Shown here: piece after piece, positions 63,894-64,000 of the stretch
How positions within the stretch are numbered: position 1 is the first letter of the stretch
How the letters are laid out: every line of letters begins with the position of its first letter
Position numbers and translations under genes: made by a program
Assembly: GCF_003716875.1 (NCBI RefSeq)
Contig: NZ_CP033078.1
Coordinates: 1,364,001 to 1,428,000 of the forward strand
DNA from: Vibrio zhugei
GTDB lineage: Bacteria; Pseudomonadota; Gammaproteobacteria; Enterobacterales; Vibrionaceae
Length of the DNA: 64,000 nucleotides
Direction: 5' to 3'
Notes under the pieces: generated by a model
Seen by the model: the letters and a program-made list of their open reading frames with translations, nothing else
Told to the model about the DNA's origin: nothing
Databases searched by the model: none

Positions 63894-64000
63894 ATGAATA
63901 ACGAAACAGAAAAAGATTTCAACTTAGGCGGTAGTATTGATACTGCGCTTTCTGGACAATATCAACTGAGCATTACTAGCGTGTTTAAAGAAGCTTGGGA
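63894..64000 (+). CDS. N-terminal 35 codons of a further protein, cut by the window end
   Basis: The frame opens with an ATG at 63894 and stays open to the edge (Met-Asn-Asn-Glu-Thr-Glu-Lys-Asp...), with GSIDTALSGQYQLSITSVFKEAW. The acidic start followed by an amphipathic stretch could precede membrane helices, as in some multi-pass proteins with long cytoplasmic N-termini, but too little is present to name a family. No strong Shine-Dalgarno is visible. Confidence 0.6.
   Translation, partial: MNNETEKDFNLGGSIDTALSGQYQLSITSVFKEAW

Noticed and set aside
1..64000. Mobile elements, CRISPR arrays, tRNA or rRNA genes
   Set aside because: I found no transposase, integrase, att-like repeats, spaced direct repeats or tRNA-like sequence anywhere in the window.

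Overview
The window looks like a chromosomal segment of a Vibrionaceae gammaproteobacterium (Vibrio or a close relative). The evidence is gene content and order. A TtpC/TonB2-type cluster is followed by a small secreted ATP-dependent DNA ligase, a DUF3080 lipoprotein, a NorM-type MATE pump, riboflavin synthase and a fructosamine-kinase-like protein, an order I recall from Vibrio cholerae around norM. The blocks pabB-nudL-sdaA, ycjX-ycjF-tyrR and potABCD are conserved in enterics and vibrios. I saw no tRNA, rRNA, insertion sequence, integrase, phage gene or CRISPR array; this reads as ordinary core-type chromosome with dense coding.

Layout. 1-4447: most of a six-gene TonB2-type energising operon (DUF3450, TtpC, ExbB, ExbD, TonB, TPR protein), cut by the left edge. 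4454-12286: lipoate ligase, a DUF2946/PepSY membrane pair, two small lipoproteins (DUF1176 and MliC-like lysozyme inhibitor), a secreted purine nucleoside permease-family protein and a RecQ-family helicase. 12440-17038: a complete MacA-MacB-NodT export system. 17151-20814: sdaA, nudL, pabB. 21000-28218: class I fumarase, a tiny membrane protein, ycjX, ycjF, tyrR, a RimJ-like acetyltransferase and a DUF2947 protein. 28236-33649: a dicarboxylate symporter, a GNAT protein coupled to a secreted Nudix/PAP2-like fusion, and an Aer-type energy-taxis receptor. 33703-39459: a glycerol-3-phosphate uptake operon (ugpB-A-E-C, a DeoR-family regulator, ugpQ), divergent from a lactate/malate-dehydrogenase-family gene. 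40791-41330: a Blc lipocalin. 41422-46479: a second, complete copy of the six-gene TonB2-type cluster with a strong promoter and a good Fur-box candidate. 46649-51960: ligase, DUF3080, norM, ribE, fructosamine-kinase family. 52281-58581: small conserved proteins, NlpC/P60 lipoprotein, sterol-desaturase-like protein, DTW protein, nagK, mobA and an AAA+ regulator. 58734-64000: cobB, potABCD and the first 35 codons of a further gene.

The most notable feature is the presence of two collinear paralogous TonB2-type operons of near-identical gene lengths in the same orientation, about 37 kb apart. Both carry three poorly understood accessory proteins (DUF3450, TtpC and a TPR protein). The copy at 41.5 kb has the hallmarks of an iron-regulated TonB2 system. 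The copy at the left edge has a TonB whose C-terminal domain has lost the usual Tyr-Pro motif, suggesting a different partner. Other points worth following are a periplasmic Nudix domain fused to a PAP2-like domain with degenerate catalytic motifs, an AAA+ regulator lacking GAFTGA, a dehydrogenase with a non-standard substrate residue next to the ugp genes, intercistronic hairpins in both SBP-dependent transporter operons, and a promoter-plus-terminator unit without a gene at 63.76-63.86 kb.

All calls come from reading translations and DNA by eye. Start codons were moved from the longest frame where a Shine-Dalgarno sequence, signal peptide or family N-terminus argued for it. Functions named from family recognition have not been tested by database search.
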